Source: Haliotis asinina (Eukaryota > Mollusca > Gastropoda > Lepetellida > Haliotidae). From it: a stretch of DNA of 64,000 nucleotides. Both the position numbers and the translations under genes were made by a program. The stretch covers positions 7,681,501-7,745,500 of the forward strand of contig NC_090288.1 in NCBI RefSeq assembly GCF_037392515.1, given 5' to 3'. Below, piece after piece: positions 31,776 to 46,074 of the stretch. Positions within the stretch are counted from its first letter, which is position 1. Every line of letters begins with the position of its first letter. The notes under the pieces were generated by a model. It was not told the origin of the DNA. It made no database searches and saw nothing but the letters and a program-made list of their open reading frames with translations.

Positions 31776-34700
31776 ATGGCCGATGATCAAACCGCGACAT
31801 CTTCTCCAGGAGAAAGCTCCACCGACTACACACAATATGGCATCACGGATGTCCCCAAGTATACGACACTAACCGCGTTCGGGAAGGTAAACAGAGCGAG
31901 ATATCACCAGTAACTGTAATGTTCAAGTATGTTGCAAAATATGGGTGTGAACCTTCTCTCATTCATCGCTGCATGTACAATTTGCACGTGAATTAATATG
32001 CTTTACAATTTTTTTTAATTTGTTTTCATTTATGGCGATGTTATCAACAACAGAAAACATGTAGTATGGAACCGCTTCTAATCTACTTAAGTTAACTAGG
32101 TGTTGGGCTGTTGTTTCACCCATTTTTTTCTGCAATTGGAAAGGTAGATATAGGGGCGTTTGTTGTGATCAGTTTTGTATACATGTGCTACAACAGTTTT
32201 GTATATGTGTACATGCGAAGGGTCATTGAATTTTAGGGGATCACATGCTTTGTACATAACTATTGCCGGGTCATTCACATTGTACATGTCTGTGTTTCTC
32301 CACAAAAATCATCATCACCACCTTTAGGCATGAATTATGAATGGTCCCTAAGAGCGTTTTATGTAAAATACATGATCAGAGACTATATACTACATAATGG
32401 TCTCTGATATAATAGAAGATGTTGTTGTAGTGAAAAACATTAGTTGACATTATAACTAAAATGGATAGAATTATCATGAAAACGACCGCTCGTTATCAGA
32501 AATAAGCGGTCCACTGTAACTTGATAACGCCCGCAAAATGCTTGACGACGGGCCAATATCAAGCCCGTTGTTAGGTGACGTCATAAGTAGCTCAGCTGTT
32601 GAAGTTCAATCACCTACGGCTCGAATGAACTTGGGTTCATTATTGACCATATATCTGGCTCACATTCGTCACATGTACCTGTGCCATTATGCACTTTCCT
32701 GCTTGTGTCATCCATAACGATTGTGCCATAAATGACAACATACAGCAATGAAAGTATCGACTTGAAGTCTAACGTTGTTGATCACTGAAAACAATGGCGG
32801 CTGGTAGTATGAGCAAAGGTCAAGGTCAAATGTCGTCACTTTCAATAGTGACGTCATCTCTGGTGTTCTATGACGTGACTATATTTCTAAAATGTGTGTC
32901 AGTGACCTCCGTCGTTTTGTTGTTGGCAGTAAATGATTCTAAACCGATGCCGCTGTTTTTAGTATTCTTTTATAAAGAATTCTATTCATTTTAGCTATAA
33001 TAACGGTAACGCTATTTTTCAGGGCATTATCATTTGCAGAAGCCCTCGGTCTTTTCAACTGCACTCCTTCGTCGGGCAGTTAATGAAAGACCTCGGGCTT
33101 CTGCAAATGATAATGCCCTGAAAAATAGTGTTACCCTTATATCATACACTATCTGAAATTGCTGCATTCCATTCATGTGTAACCACTTACATTGCATTAT
33201 TGATTTACTCCATTACACTTTTGGGTTTTTCGTTAATTCCTATAAATTTTTAGCATACTTTTATGTGAAAAAAGAAACGTGCATTCCCCAGTTTCTCAAA
33301 CTTGTACATCTGAGAATGTAATTTATTTGTATCAATCTGTATGATAATGTAACAGTTCAACTCTATAAATGTTGTGTTTTAGACGAAGACATTTGCTGGC
33401 CTGTATCCAAAAGAATGGGCATTTCTGGTTGTGTCATCTATCAACATCTTGGCAGCGGTAGGGCTTACCATCTACAGGCTGGTAGTGGTGGTTGAATCTG
33501 ACCCTGAGTCATCGGATTTCACTTTCACGATTCTGCTTCTCATCAATGCTGGTAATTATCATTCGAACTTGAATTGGGGCATCATGCTTAACAGTCTAAG
33601 CTAGTAAACTTAGTCTCAGTACATTTCGTTTAACTGTGCTACCGAGTCTAACAAAACCTTATGGGAGGTCGCGTCAGGTAACCTTTGAGACTGACCAATC
33701 AGAACACAGCTTACCAAATCGCAAAAGTGGACATTCCCACATACATTTTGAACTTTTACCTCAGAAAGGTTTGTACCCGAACGGTTCCTAATGCTACTTT
33801 TACATACGATCGCTACCAGGTAATGCATGCTACAATACTGTCAACAGTGAGTAAACAGTTGCTGAAAATAGCATTTTTGTCAATATTCCAGGATGTCAGC
33901 TTGCTTGTCAGTTAGCTAATGGTACCATGTCATCAAAAAGCTGTAAGCATATATACTGCAGGTCAAATACCTGTGTTTTATGCAGATTTTCATTTACTGA
34001 GGGATCAGTGTCAGTGACTAGTGAATTTTTTAAGTCCCGCCAAACCCTAAACAGTAGTCATTGTCTGATTGATTAAATCCATTCCGCCTTCTCTTGTTTG
34101 ATTGGACAGTCATGGGTTGCTCAAGGGTTACCTACCGCGACCTCCTTCTAGGTCTTGTTTGAATCAGTAGTGGAGTGTAACGAAAAGTACTGAGACTAAG
34201 TTTACTTAGACTGCATGCTGAAGAACCAGGGTGGATTTCCTACATAGGTACAATGTGTGAAGCCCATTTCTGGCGTCCCCCTGTCGCGATATTGCTGGAA
34301 TATTGCTAAAAGCTTGTAAAACAAAAACTCACTCACTCGTGCAACTCATGCAGGCAAACAAGTTAGTTGTTTTTGTCACCTGCAAACCAGAAAATAAACA
34401 AATTTCCTTATATTCAAATACTTTAAATTATAAAAATCTCATTTTTCTGTATCAGAACGACATATTTCCTGTCTTTGTGTCCTCCATCTTCAGGTTTCAG
34501 TGCCTTCTATGTCATCCATGGTGTGTTGCGTGAACGTGTATATGAACTGTACGCACTGATGTTGGCCATCTTGGTAGTAACCATGTACTGTGTGCTTGAG
34601 TATGCAGCCTTCAACGTAGAAGGACAAACAACAGTCAAACTGGTAAATATAATTAGTTATGTGGTTGACCAGTTAATAACTAACTCCTTGCATTGTACTT

Positions 34701-37700
34701 CTACTATATAATTCAAAGTCCCATGCTGGGATTCGAACCATGGACCTTCCGATCCAAGTTGGACACTTTAAATGGGATAACCCAGTCATAAAGTTGTCAA
34801 GGTAAGGATATCATCTATGGGACCCGTGAAGGTCCGGGGAAGAATAGGCCTTCACCCACCCATGTTTTCCATCAAAGGTGACTGTGCTTGTCGTAGGAGG
34901 TGACTTACGGGATCAGGTGGTCAGACTTGCTGACTCGGTTGACACATGTCATCGGTTCGCAATTGCACAGATCAATGCTTATGCTGTTGATCACTGGATT
35001 GTGTGGTCCAGACTGTACATACCACTCCCATATAGCTGGAATATTGCTGAGTACACTCACTCACTCACTCACTCACTCACTCACTCACTCACTCACTCAC
35101 TCACTCACTCATTCACTCACTCACTCACTCACTCACTCACTCACTCACTCACTCACTCACTCACTCTATGGGATGACTCCAAGTTCTGCTCATTCATATC
35201 TACCCACAGAGGTTACTTGTCATATCTTCCCCTATGCTCAACTGTACAAACAGATTAGATTCTGAAGTGCATTTCCTTCATTTTATACTGTTTTCCCAAT
35301 TTGTTCAACATTTGAAATCGTATATATGTTGTCCACAGACTCTACCATGAGTTAAAGAATGCCTTAGTTTTATTTCTGTAACATAATTTGAAAATATGAA
35401 CCTGATTTATGGTAGGTTTAAGTCACATCTCTCACACTTAAGCTCTTTTTGCATATCCCAGAAAGTTTTGTTGCTATGACAACATAGTTAGAAACCTCAG
35501 TGAAATATCACAGAACCAGTAAAGATCTTGGTTAGAACTGGTCCACAATAAGCCATGCTTATTGCATGAGGCGATTAACTGGATCGGGTGGTCAGCCGAC
35601 ATGTCATCATATATGCAAATTGTGTAGATCGATGTTCATGCTCTTGTTTACTGGACTGTCTGGTCCAGACTTGATTACTTGACCACTACAATCTAGCTGG
35701 AATATTGTCAAATGCAGTGTAAAATCTCACTCACTCATCCATGAAAACTCATAATAAGAAGAAATGTTATTTTATTTCAGGAGAACCTTCTTAGAACATT
35801 CTCACTGAAAGTGAGCATAGCTACTTGTGGTTTACTTATTGTTGAGATGCGTTCTATTTTCAGGTCCGTCTGATCTTAGTCTGCATCTTAGCGCCGCCAA
35901 ACATTTTACTTGCCTGGGCTGTTGCAAAGGACTTTGGATATCTGGAATTTAGAATAGTTGGTGCTTCAGAATATCTCCAGCGTTAGTATCAAATCAACCC
36001 TTCAGTTCTTTAAACCACTTCTTGTCTTCAGATCACAATTTGTAATTTTTACTTTTAATATTTGAGTCCATTGTGAGTGTCAGTTTTGAGTTAAGATGGA
36101 ATGCTATGGTCCTTGTTATGACGAAGCCTATTGTTAAGTGTTCAGTGTTGAGGTCACTGAAAGTGGAGGCAGTGATTAGCCTAGTGGTTAAAGCGTTTGT
36201 TCTTCATACTGAAGACCCAGGTTTGATTCCCAACACTGGCACAATATGTGAAGCTTATTTCTGATGTCCCTCGCCTGATATTGCTGGAATTGATAAAAGT
36301 AGTGTAAAACCTCACTCACTCGCTCACTCACAGTGGTTTTAATGACTTATATAATTTCCTGCGTTAATGATAATGACACTTTGTTTTTCAGATCTCTACA
36401 GACAGGCTGCTATTTTTTCCTGCTTCTTAAAGCTAGACTTGCAGGCATCGGTAAGACGTTATTCATCACACATAGTGTATTCATTCATTGTTAACCGACA
36501 TAAATGATCTTATACAGTGGAAGCTGTGTAAACCGGCACTCACTGGGACTGAATGAACAATCCAGTTTAGACAATGTGCCGGATTGTAGACCTGATGATA
36601 AATACTAGTATATAAGCTATGGGTGAAACTGAGATTTTGTGCCGGTGTTGACAACTTGCTGAATGGGACAGATGCCGGTTTTCACAGCTTCCACTGTACT
36701 GTTACTGAGGTTAATATTACATTCACCTTGTGCAGATTTCATGTGGTCAAATCTCCAAGTAACCTGGAAACACTGCATATGTATCTCCAAAGGCAGTTAG
36801 GGGTCTTTGGACAATGGCCAGTATTGTGGTCAGTAGTAGTTTCGGTTTGGTATGAAATGTCAGGACAAGGGCTGCTCTTATTTCAGTGTGTAATTTGTGT
36901 TTTGCAAATACCCTAAACTGTCTGGCATTGTTGTGTTGTTAAATGTAGCTGTAAATGATATTAAGGCAACTTAAGCACTGTTTTGTATTTTTACACAGTT
37001 AAATAACACAGGTTTTTGTGGCTGGTTTTTGTGGAACACTATTCTTCAGTTTGACCCGTGTGAATGACCAGTTAAGATCTGGGTTAGAACTGGTCCACTG
37101 CAACTCATGCTTGTTGTAAGAGGTGTCTAAGAGAATCAGGTGGTCTGACTTAGGGACTTGGTTGACACGTGAAATCGTATCTCAGTTGCATAGATCGATG
37201 CTCATTCTGTTGATCACTGGATTCAGTGACCTGTGAAGGTCTGAGGTAGAAAAGGTCTTCAGCAAATCATGCTTCCACAAAAGGCCACTGTGGATTAGGT
37301 GGTTCAGCTCACTGACTTGATTGGCACATCAATTCCCCATAGTGTAGATTGATGCTCATGCTGTTGAGCACTGGATTGCCTGGTTCAGAGTTGATAATAT
37401 ACTGACTGATGCTCACTTGTCAATCACTGGACCAGACTTTCCAGACCGCTGTCACATAGCTATTATATTACCGAGTGCAGTACTAAACAACATACAAACA
37501 AAAACATGATGATGTCACATATGCATTTTCAGTTTTGGCTTAAATACTTCTTACATTTTAGGTGAGCTTTGTGGTCCTGGCATTGAAGGAGGGAACGGAC
37601 ATCACACTGCTGGAACAGATCAACCTTGGTGTTGGTATACCATACACACTTGTGTGGTCAATACTGGGCTGGTTTGTGGTGAGTGTTACATTTGAGTGTT

Positions 37701-40700
37701 ACAAAATGTAACAAGTTGCCCATGCAACCAGGACTAGGGTGATGGGGGAATGTTGGTAGATGTGCTACATGTATTTGGAAATAATTAGTGAAAGGAGAGA
37801 GCATTATTATTATTGTAGCATATTTATATAGCGCACTTATCCAGGCAACTAGCGCTTGCTCAAGGCGCTGACATACATTTCCTTCGATCATTGGATGTAA
37901 ATATCAATGGCCCATTGTATTATCAGTCTCAACTCCCAGGGGACTATACAACTCTAGCTGCCTCTAGGCGCACCAAGTGTTGTTTGTAGCTGTCTCGTCC
38001 TAACGAGGTACCCATTTACATTTGGGTGGTCTGGGACACAGTCACAGTACTTTCTCCAAGTTTACTGCATGTTGCCGTGCCTGCAACTAGATGTTGGCAC
38101 ATATTCATGTGGCCACCATCTGGTCATATACCAAGGATTCATGGGCTCTTTTAAGTGCCCAAGTGTGGACTGTACACTGGGGGTGGTGACGACACTGAAG
38201 GAGTCTGCACACAAAGTTGACTCCAAGGTTCTTACACCCGGTCACAGGTGGGCTCGATCCAGACACTTCAAAGCTCACTGGATCACTAGCCTGGCATTTT
38301 AGCTAGCTTGCCCACTGCGCCTCCACACGGCAGGGGAAACAAATGGAATTCACATGTTGTATTCGTGTGGAGAATCAAATTAAAGTCTTCAGAGTGACCA
38401 GCTAATGTTTTTAATTTATTGACTTGTTTTGATGCTAGAGGTGAGAAACACTTGAGGGAACATGGATGATATTTTGGACTGTGCAGTGAAGCAGCAATAA
38501 TGCAACAGCCTTTTCATCAGACTCTCTAAAGAACACCTGAAAAGACTCCAGAAAGTTCAGAGTATTGCAGGCAGATTTCTTTATCTTCTAAATATGACCA
38601 AATATCTGTTGTGCTAAAATCTCTACACTGGCTTCCTGTTCAATACAGATAGACTTCAAAGTGCATGTCTATAACTGTCTGAATAATCTGTCTCTTTCAT
38701 ATCTATCATCCCTGTTAACCCAGGATGTTGCATCAAGGTCTCTTCGTTCTCAAGATCAGCATCTACGGGTAGTTCCTCCAGTTCGCCTCTCTTACTACGG
38801 AAAGAACGGTTTTCAACATGTTGCTCCACTTCTATGGAGCTCTTTCCCACTCCACATAACACTTTCTGAAACAACGGATTCTTTGGGGATAAATCTTGAG
38901 ACTCTTTTCTTCACTAAATCCCTTCCAGTGACTCTTCATTCTCCTTGTACATAGGCTCTCAGTGCCATGACTATTCATGAGTGGACATTGCGCTTCATAA
39001 ACATCCCAATTATTTTTATTATCATTATATGAAACATATGTCATATCTGGGATTTCTTTCTTAGTAAAGTACAAATTCTAGTACACTTATCAGAGGGGTA
39101 CACAAAGCCCGCAGTCTAGACTACCAGTTGTCCGACTTTCATTTTTGTGGAAGTCGCAGTGGCTGAGCGGGCTAGACGGCTGACTTTGTGTGCTGGCGAT
39201 TAGGTGCCTGACTCTGAGGGTGCAGGTTCGAATCCCAGATGGGACTCAACCTAAAAAAGTACTAGAATTTGTACTTTACTAAGAAAGTGAAATCCTAAAC
39301 ATGACATATGTTGCATTTGACCACTTTCTAAATGGCATCGTGTAAGCATTATATGAAATATCAGTTGAGATGCAGGAATATCAGGGAATTGGATATTATG
39401 AAGAGTTACATCCCTTAGTAATTTAGTCTATTCCCCCAAATTCATTAAGTATACTATAAACTTGAGGTGTGTTTTCATTTTGGAAAATAGGTTTATCTTT
39501 GTGTGAGTCATAGAGCTATTGGGGTAGCCTAGTGGTTAAAGCGTTCACTTGTCACCGAAGACCAGTGTTTGATACCCTATGTGGATGCAGTGCGTGGAGA
39601 ATATTTCTGGTGTCCCCAGGTTTGATATTGCTATAACACTGCGAGAAGTGGCATAAAACAATCCTCACTCACTCTATAATTCATTTGCATGCCTTGTGTT
39701 AATTCGAAGCCCCAGCCAGACGCACTTTAATGTTAATGATTTTGTAGGTGTAATTGTCCGGGGTGTTGTTACACTGCATAAGGATAGGACATGGTTACAG
39801 TTGTTTATCAAAGGTCTATCCACTTAACATGTTGAGTCATTATTCTCTATAGTGATATGGCTTCTTGTCATCTGAAGTAGATTTTGTAAGTGACATATCC
39901 TGTATCCTATGCTCTGTTTGAATAATGATGATTGTGGAAGAGATTGTGAATATTTGTAGCATCTGTCTATGCCAGCATTTGTTTGATTGTTTGTGTAAAA
40001 TGTCAAATGATGGTAGTAAATGGAGGTGAGAAGTTTGTGCTGACTAGAGTTATCTGCCCTCACCCAGTTCTCAAAAATATGAGCATTTGACATGGCAGTG
40101 AGCAGTTCATCAAGATGCATCTTGTAGCTTTCAACACACAGTCATCTAAGATGGTTGCTTTTGTTTATCTCATTCTGTCCTTACTTGAAGATCCAGGTTA
40201 GAACTGGTCTTCAGCAACCTGTGCCTGTCATAAGACTCAACTGACGTTATCGAGTAGTCAGGTGCGCAGACTTGTCTGACATCTGCCATCCTATGCCAGT
40301 TGAGTACATTGATTTTCATGCTGATGATCACTGGATTGTCTAGTCCAGAGTTGATTATTTTTAGACTATTGCCTTAAAGCTGAGATATTGCTGAGTGCTC
40401 CATCAAACAACAAACAATATTTTTTCTTTACATTTTGTAAGTAAGTAAAGTTTGGTGTTAGTGGCAATTAGATTTTGTATATTTACTGGTAATGCAAAGA
40501 TTCAGAACATCCAAACTACCACTTTGTGTCATCATACAAGACTTTATGAGATACCATGATAGTTACCATGATCCATGAATCAAGGTTAGCCACGAATTGT
40601 GGTTTCGGTTCTGTAACAAGAGTTAGCAAGACTAACATTTTGGCTCCTCCCGTGCAAATGTCCACTGTATTTGTGGTCATCCATGTAAACATAAAAAACT

Positions 40701-43700
40701 GAATGTCACTGACCTGAATCTTAATAGCAGTAACCACAGTAACAAGAGTTACGCAGTTTTTGTGTGATTATCATTATAATGCCACAGTGTTTTGTCTCTA
40801 TGACCAGCTCCGCAGGGAACTGAGGGTGTGGGCGTGGGTGTTTGCTGTGGCTGGTGTTGTGAAGCCTGGATACTACCTCTACAAAGTTATTAAAGTGAGT
40901 ACTGGAAATATTGGAAAGGAATATGAAGATACCATTATTTCAGTACACATGGCAGTCTCTTTATTTATTTTGTGTGTGTGTGTGTTTTTGGAGGGACAAG
41001 GTTCAGTCAAATAATGATCTCTTAAGGATTATGTTCTTTTTGTTTCAGTGACGTAAGAGTATAATATCTGATGTGATAAAAATTTATGTAATGGATTTTA
41101 ATAAAGTCTTAATATTATATCTATTGTCTGATTCCTTATCATGCTTATCAGCCAATAAGAACTAACAAATGAAAATTAGACAAGTGAAAAGCCATGCTCT
41201 ACAAAGAAAACACGTAATTCCCATTAGCATTGATAAACATTTGATATCCTCTGTCATGTTCAGGTGTTCATAGGAAAATTGCAAATATCAGTATATTATC
41301 AATATTGAAGACATGGAAAATTTTTGTAATGTCAGTAAATTTACTGAACATTTTGAATTTTTTTAAAGGAATTTAGATGTGATGATTAACCTCAGAATAT
41401 CTCAAATAATAATAATAAGTGTTTATTGAGGGTGCATGAAATATGGTAAGAGAGGAATTGATTTGTATGAGGAAGGGTGATGAATACAAAGATCTGTTCA
41501 CAAGTACAATGATAACCCAGCAGTTGTATCATTATATTCAGTGAAACAGTAACAAATTATTTGACATGGCTTAATTTATCACAGTAAATGTTACAACGTT
41601 AAGCCTTACGTTTCGGTTGACTGGCTATTTGGGGATTAAAGAAACGCTTTCTTCAAAACCTGTGAATATTTCTAACATGACCATGACTAATGAATCATAT
41701 CTTAGAAACCATATGATTCATCCAAACTAACATTTGAATTGTAGAAGCCCTGAGGAAGTTTTTATTAACTCTTCAGGGAGTCTTTATGAACTCTTCAGGT
41801 AGCCTTCATGAACTCTCCCGGAAGTCCTTGTCAACCCTTCAGGTAGTCTTCATGAACTCTTCAGGAAGTCTTCATGAACTCTCCAGGAAGTCTTAGTGAA
41901 CTATTCAGGAAGTTCAGGAAGTCTTCAGAAACACTTTCTTCAAAACCTGTGAATATTCCTAACATGACCATGAATAATGAATATTTTCTTTAACTCATTA
42001 AGGCCAAGAGCCGCATATATGCGGCAAATTAATTAGCTTCTCACAGCGAGAACCGCGTATTGGGGGTAATAAAAAGCACCTCTTATTCAGCGAGAGCCGC
42101 ATATTGGGGGTTATGAAAAGAACCTCTCAACCTCTCATTCAGCGAGAGCCGCATAATGGGGGTTTTACATTTTAAATTCGTGCTGTACCTATAATTTCAA
42201 TCAGTTTAGCAGTAATGATCAAAGATTAACCTTTCCTATGAGAGAGGTTACTTTCTGTGTTAATCAGAAGAACTATTAATGTGTTTTGATAACAATTGCT
42301 TGCAATGTCGGGGACTTATACAGGCAAATGAACACATGTCTGCGAGAAAAGGGATTATGAGATGTTGTTACAGGAGGTACGTGTTTGTTACTCGTCACTG
42401 GGAGTGAATACTAAGATACTATGTTTGCACATTGTGATTGAATTAACGGTGACAAGGTTACAAAACCTTCTTCTGAATTAAATCATTCATTCATTCGTTG
42501 TAATAGTTCATATAATGAATCGAAGACATAAATAGCAATACTGTATTACACTCGTATAGATTTGAAATAAACCAAGTTACTAATTTAGACCTAATTCATT
42601 TGCGACTATTGATTTTTAAAGTTGACAATAATACATAATCGAATATGAAGTGATAACTATTGCATCTACTCATAATATACATATATAGTACACATAAACC
42701 ATACAAAGGTAACTGTGGTATTTTGTTCAAGCTGTTTCATGCTTATTTGAAATGTGATTTTTCAATGCAATTTACATAAGCATTGTGAAAGAAACGTTTG
42801 TATTTGATCTCTGTAATTATCTTACCCTGTGTAATGATCACGTGTATCAGATCCATCGTCAATAAAAGGAGGATAATATATCAGTTACGGAATTGATGCG
42901 TGTAATCATTCAATCAACAACACTAAATATATGAACACCTCTTTCAACCTCAAAATAACAGACTCTGGTCGAATGCATGTCCAGGTAAACTTTTGTCCCG
43001 TGACAAGGGTAAAACAAACTTATGCGCTGTTACATCATTGGACAACCTGTTTTGTGGAGTCACTCCCATTGCCAATCTTCTGAACCTCATTTGCTTTCAA
43101 AACAAAAATGAGTATGCCCATCTTCATAAATATTTGGGGAGATTCAACTACAAATGTATACATCACAATAAATTAGTATCGTGTCACCTTTTTTAATTCT
43201 ATAATACATGTACTTGAATTATGATATTTATTCATAACAATGTACAGATTATATTGAAATGTTCGGCAAGCCATTATGTTTGATGTACAAGTAGTGTGCG
43301 CAAAAAGTATACGCTAATAGATACTATCTCTACTCAATGATTGGATAGGGTTATCCGGGGTGAAAATAATCGGCTTGTAGCGCTTTGAGCTCTTCAAAAA
43401 AAAAAGTAATAAATTCGTCAAAGTGCTTGTTAGTCCTACGTGTACATTTCAGGCATCCTTACGATTATGTATGTTCACGATACACAAACTTTTCCATGAT
43501 AGCTAGAGTTGATAGAGCCGAAATCTAGCATATCGATTGGTCAACCATCTCACCAATAGTCAATCTGTATCCAAGCTGTCTAGTGACCGAACATACTCTT
43601 CAGAAATTTAGCCCACGCCCCATCACCTGTCATTTCCAATGTGACAGGTATCTCATGATACGATTGGTCATAGATAACAAATCAGGGACTATATTGAACA

Positions 43701-46037
43701 GTTAAGATACAAAACGTCCTATTCGGGAACTTTGTTGACGCCCATCCCATGACCCTTTGTCTTATGTATGTGCAAGGAATAGCATTATTCAATATGTATG
43801 CATGTATGTTCGTATATTTTCTGCGTGAAATCTAGATGAACCAAAGCGACAAACTGAATCTGTTATATGTAAGTCACAGGCTAGCTTATTAGTACTTTCC
43901 TGAAAATATTCAATATACACTAGCAGTGTATCAGCAAAAACGCTTCTTTCATAGATTATTATGCTTGTGCGTAAATTCGTCTTGACAGCCATGGACATAG
44001 TTGTTTTGAACAATTTAATCTCTCACAATGATATGAGAGGGACATCATTTGGTTTAAGTATGTCTTACATACAATGAAACGGACTGGCAAACGTCGAGAC
44101 ATCAAATGCAGATGTTCAACCTGTGATTTGTTTTTGTGCGTTGACTGTTTTGAGGCTTACCAAAAAGACTTGTTCCAAGGACGATAACGCTTTATGCACT
44201 AGTTGTGTTGTACAAATGGTACCGTATACCATTCTTGTCAGTTGTTGGGCACAATGTGTGAAGCCCACGCGATACTGCTGGAATATAGCTAAAATCGCCG
44301 TAAAACTAAATTCACTTATTCTCTTCAATTGTTGCATTTCAGTCGTTATTCTTTTACATTTCCAAAATACTAAGACATGTGTGTTCACCATCTGAGAACG
44401 AATACACTCATCATAGTGTCAGTCTACTCCCATATGTCTTATGTGTTTCTTTCATACATCATTACAGTAACTGATGTTATGTTTACAATACACAAATTGT
44501 TGCATGATAGTTGATACAGCCGAAACACAACATAGCCATTGGTCAACGATAAAGCCAATAATCAATCTCTACCCTATCACTTTGAGTGTCCAAACGTGCT
44601 CTTCAGAAATTTAGGCTACGCCCCATCACCTTGCCCTTCCTATGTGACAGGTTCTCACGATACGATTGGTCAAAGTATCAGCCAATATAATGAGTGAGAT
44701 ATAAAATGTTACATTCGGAAAACTTTATCCCATCGCATGATGGAAAGCTTTGTTTAACGTTGAGTGATGATAAATGTATCATGCAATATGTATGTGTATG
44801 AATAGTGATGTATGTTTGCAGCGTTAAGTTCAGATGAACAAAGTGACAAACTATAAATCTCTATATGTTCCATGTTACTTACACACCTATTGATACTTTC
44901 CTTGAAATAGTCAGAAAGCATGAGCAATGTATTGGCAAAAAATATAGACGATTATAATGCAAGACCCCCTCTTTTTAAACTCTATTAAAAATAATATATT
45001 ATAATTCAGTCCATACGATGAGAGAGACTGGAGGAATTTGTATATTTGTTCATCTCGTACGTACAAAGACCGCGTAGGTGTTGATACAGCACACACTGGC
45101 AAAGGGGTATAAGAGACACAGGTAATAAATTACATGAAATGCTGTAATATATGTATTCTCATCGGCCTCTTTCCCATTTACATCTTTACGACACAATTAA
45201 ATAATCAGTACTTGTTTGTGAGACTAGACAGTTTCCTGTCATATCCGAGACCTGCCAGGGAAATCAGGCATGATTAGCACTAATTAGCCTCGTCGCAGCA
45301 ATCAGGCAGTCAGCGAGGGGTGCCAGGTGTTGGGCAGTGGAGCAGCTCCAGGGCTTAATGAGTTAAAATGATATGACTCATCCAAACTAGCATGTGAAGT
45401 CCTCATGAACTCTTTGGGAAGTGTTCATGAACTCCTCAGAAGGTCCTCATAAACTCTTTTGGATGTCTTTGTCTTCTCTTCGGGAAGTCATTGTGAACTC
45501 TTCAGTAAGTCTTTATGAACTTCATTATTGTTATCGTTAACTCTTCAGGAATTACGTTCACTGACTCTTCCTGAAGTAGATGTGTCATTTAATGTTATTG
45601 AATTCTTCATGAAGACTTCATGATGAAACTCACGGAGTCCTCAGGAATAATTCCTGAAAAGAATTCATGATCTTTTCAATGGGGGAACTTTACACAGCAG
45701 TTTTTGATGATTATGATGATGATGATGATGATGATGATGAATGTTGTCCCCAAAGGTGTACACAGAGCTGGCGGAGGACCCTGAAGCCTACAGCAACACC
45801 ATCGTGTACTCCCTCCTGGCTGCAGGTAACTCACACAGACGCGTGACTCTCCATAGTTTGCCTCAGTTGGTAATTTAATTGTATTGATAGTAAGATAGTG
45901 ACTTTATTAACAAGATGTAACAATATTTTTATGATTATTGTTTTACGTGAGTCATGTCAAATGATAATTTATGTAAATGACTGCGTTTCGATTAATCACT
46001 GGAGATCAAGATGTACATGTTCACAAATGGTGAGGCA

Positions 46038-46074
<37 letters not shown>

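Larger units (their letters stand above)
41994..45362. mobile_element. 3.37-kb piggyBac-type non-autonomous element
   Basis: Flanked by TTAA at 41990-41993 and 45363-45366. Termini are CTCATTAAGGCC and its inverse with 11 of 12 matching, followed inside by AGCCGCATATATGCGG. TTAA target duplication and a short C-starting inverted end are the piggyBac signature. Three subterminal repeats of a unit with GAGAGCCGCAT and GGGGGTTA lie at 42046-42165. No transposase-length frame exists, so movement would need another copy's enzyme. It lies in intron 7 of the membrane-protein gene. An internal ~490-bp segment is duplicated (43472-43970 and 44478-44965) and a SINE tail sits at 44247-44320. Confidence 0.75.

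Noticed and set aside
39152-39246. Functional tRNA gene
   Set aside because: A and B boxes are perfect but the T-stem does not pair and an acceptor pair is mismatched; it sits inside a mobile element.
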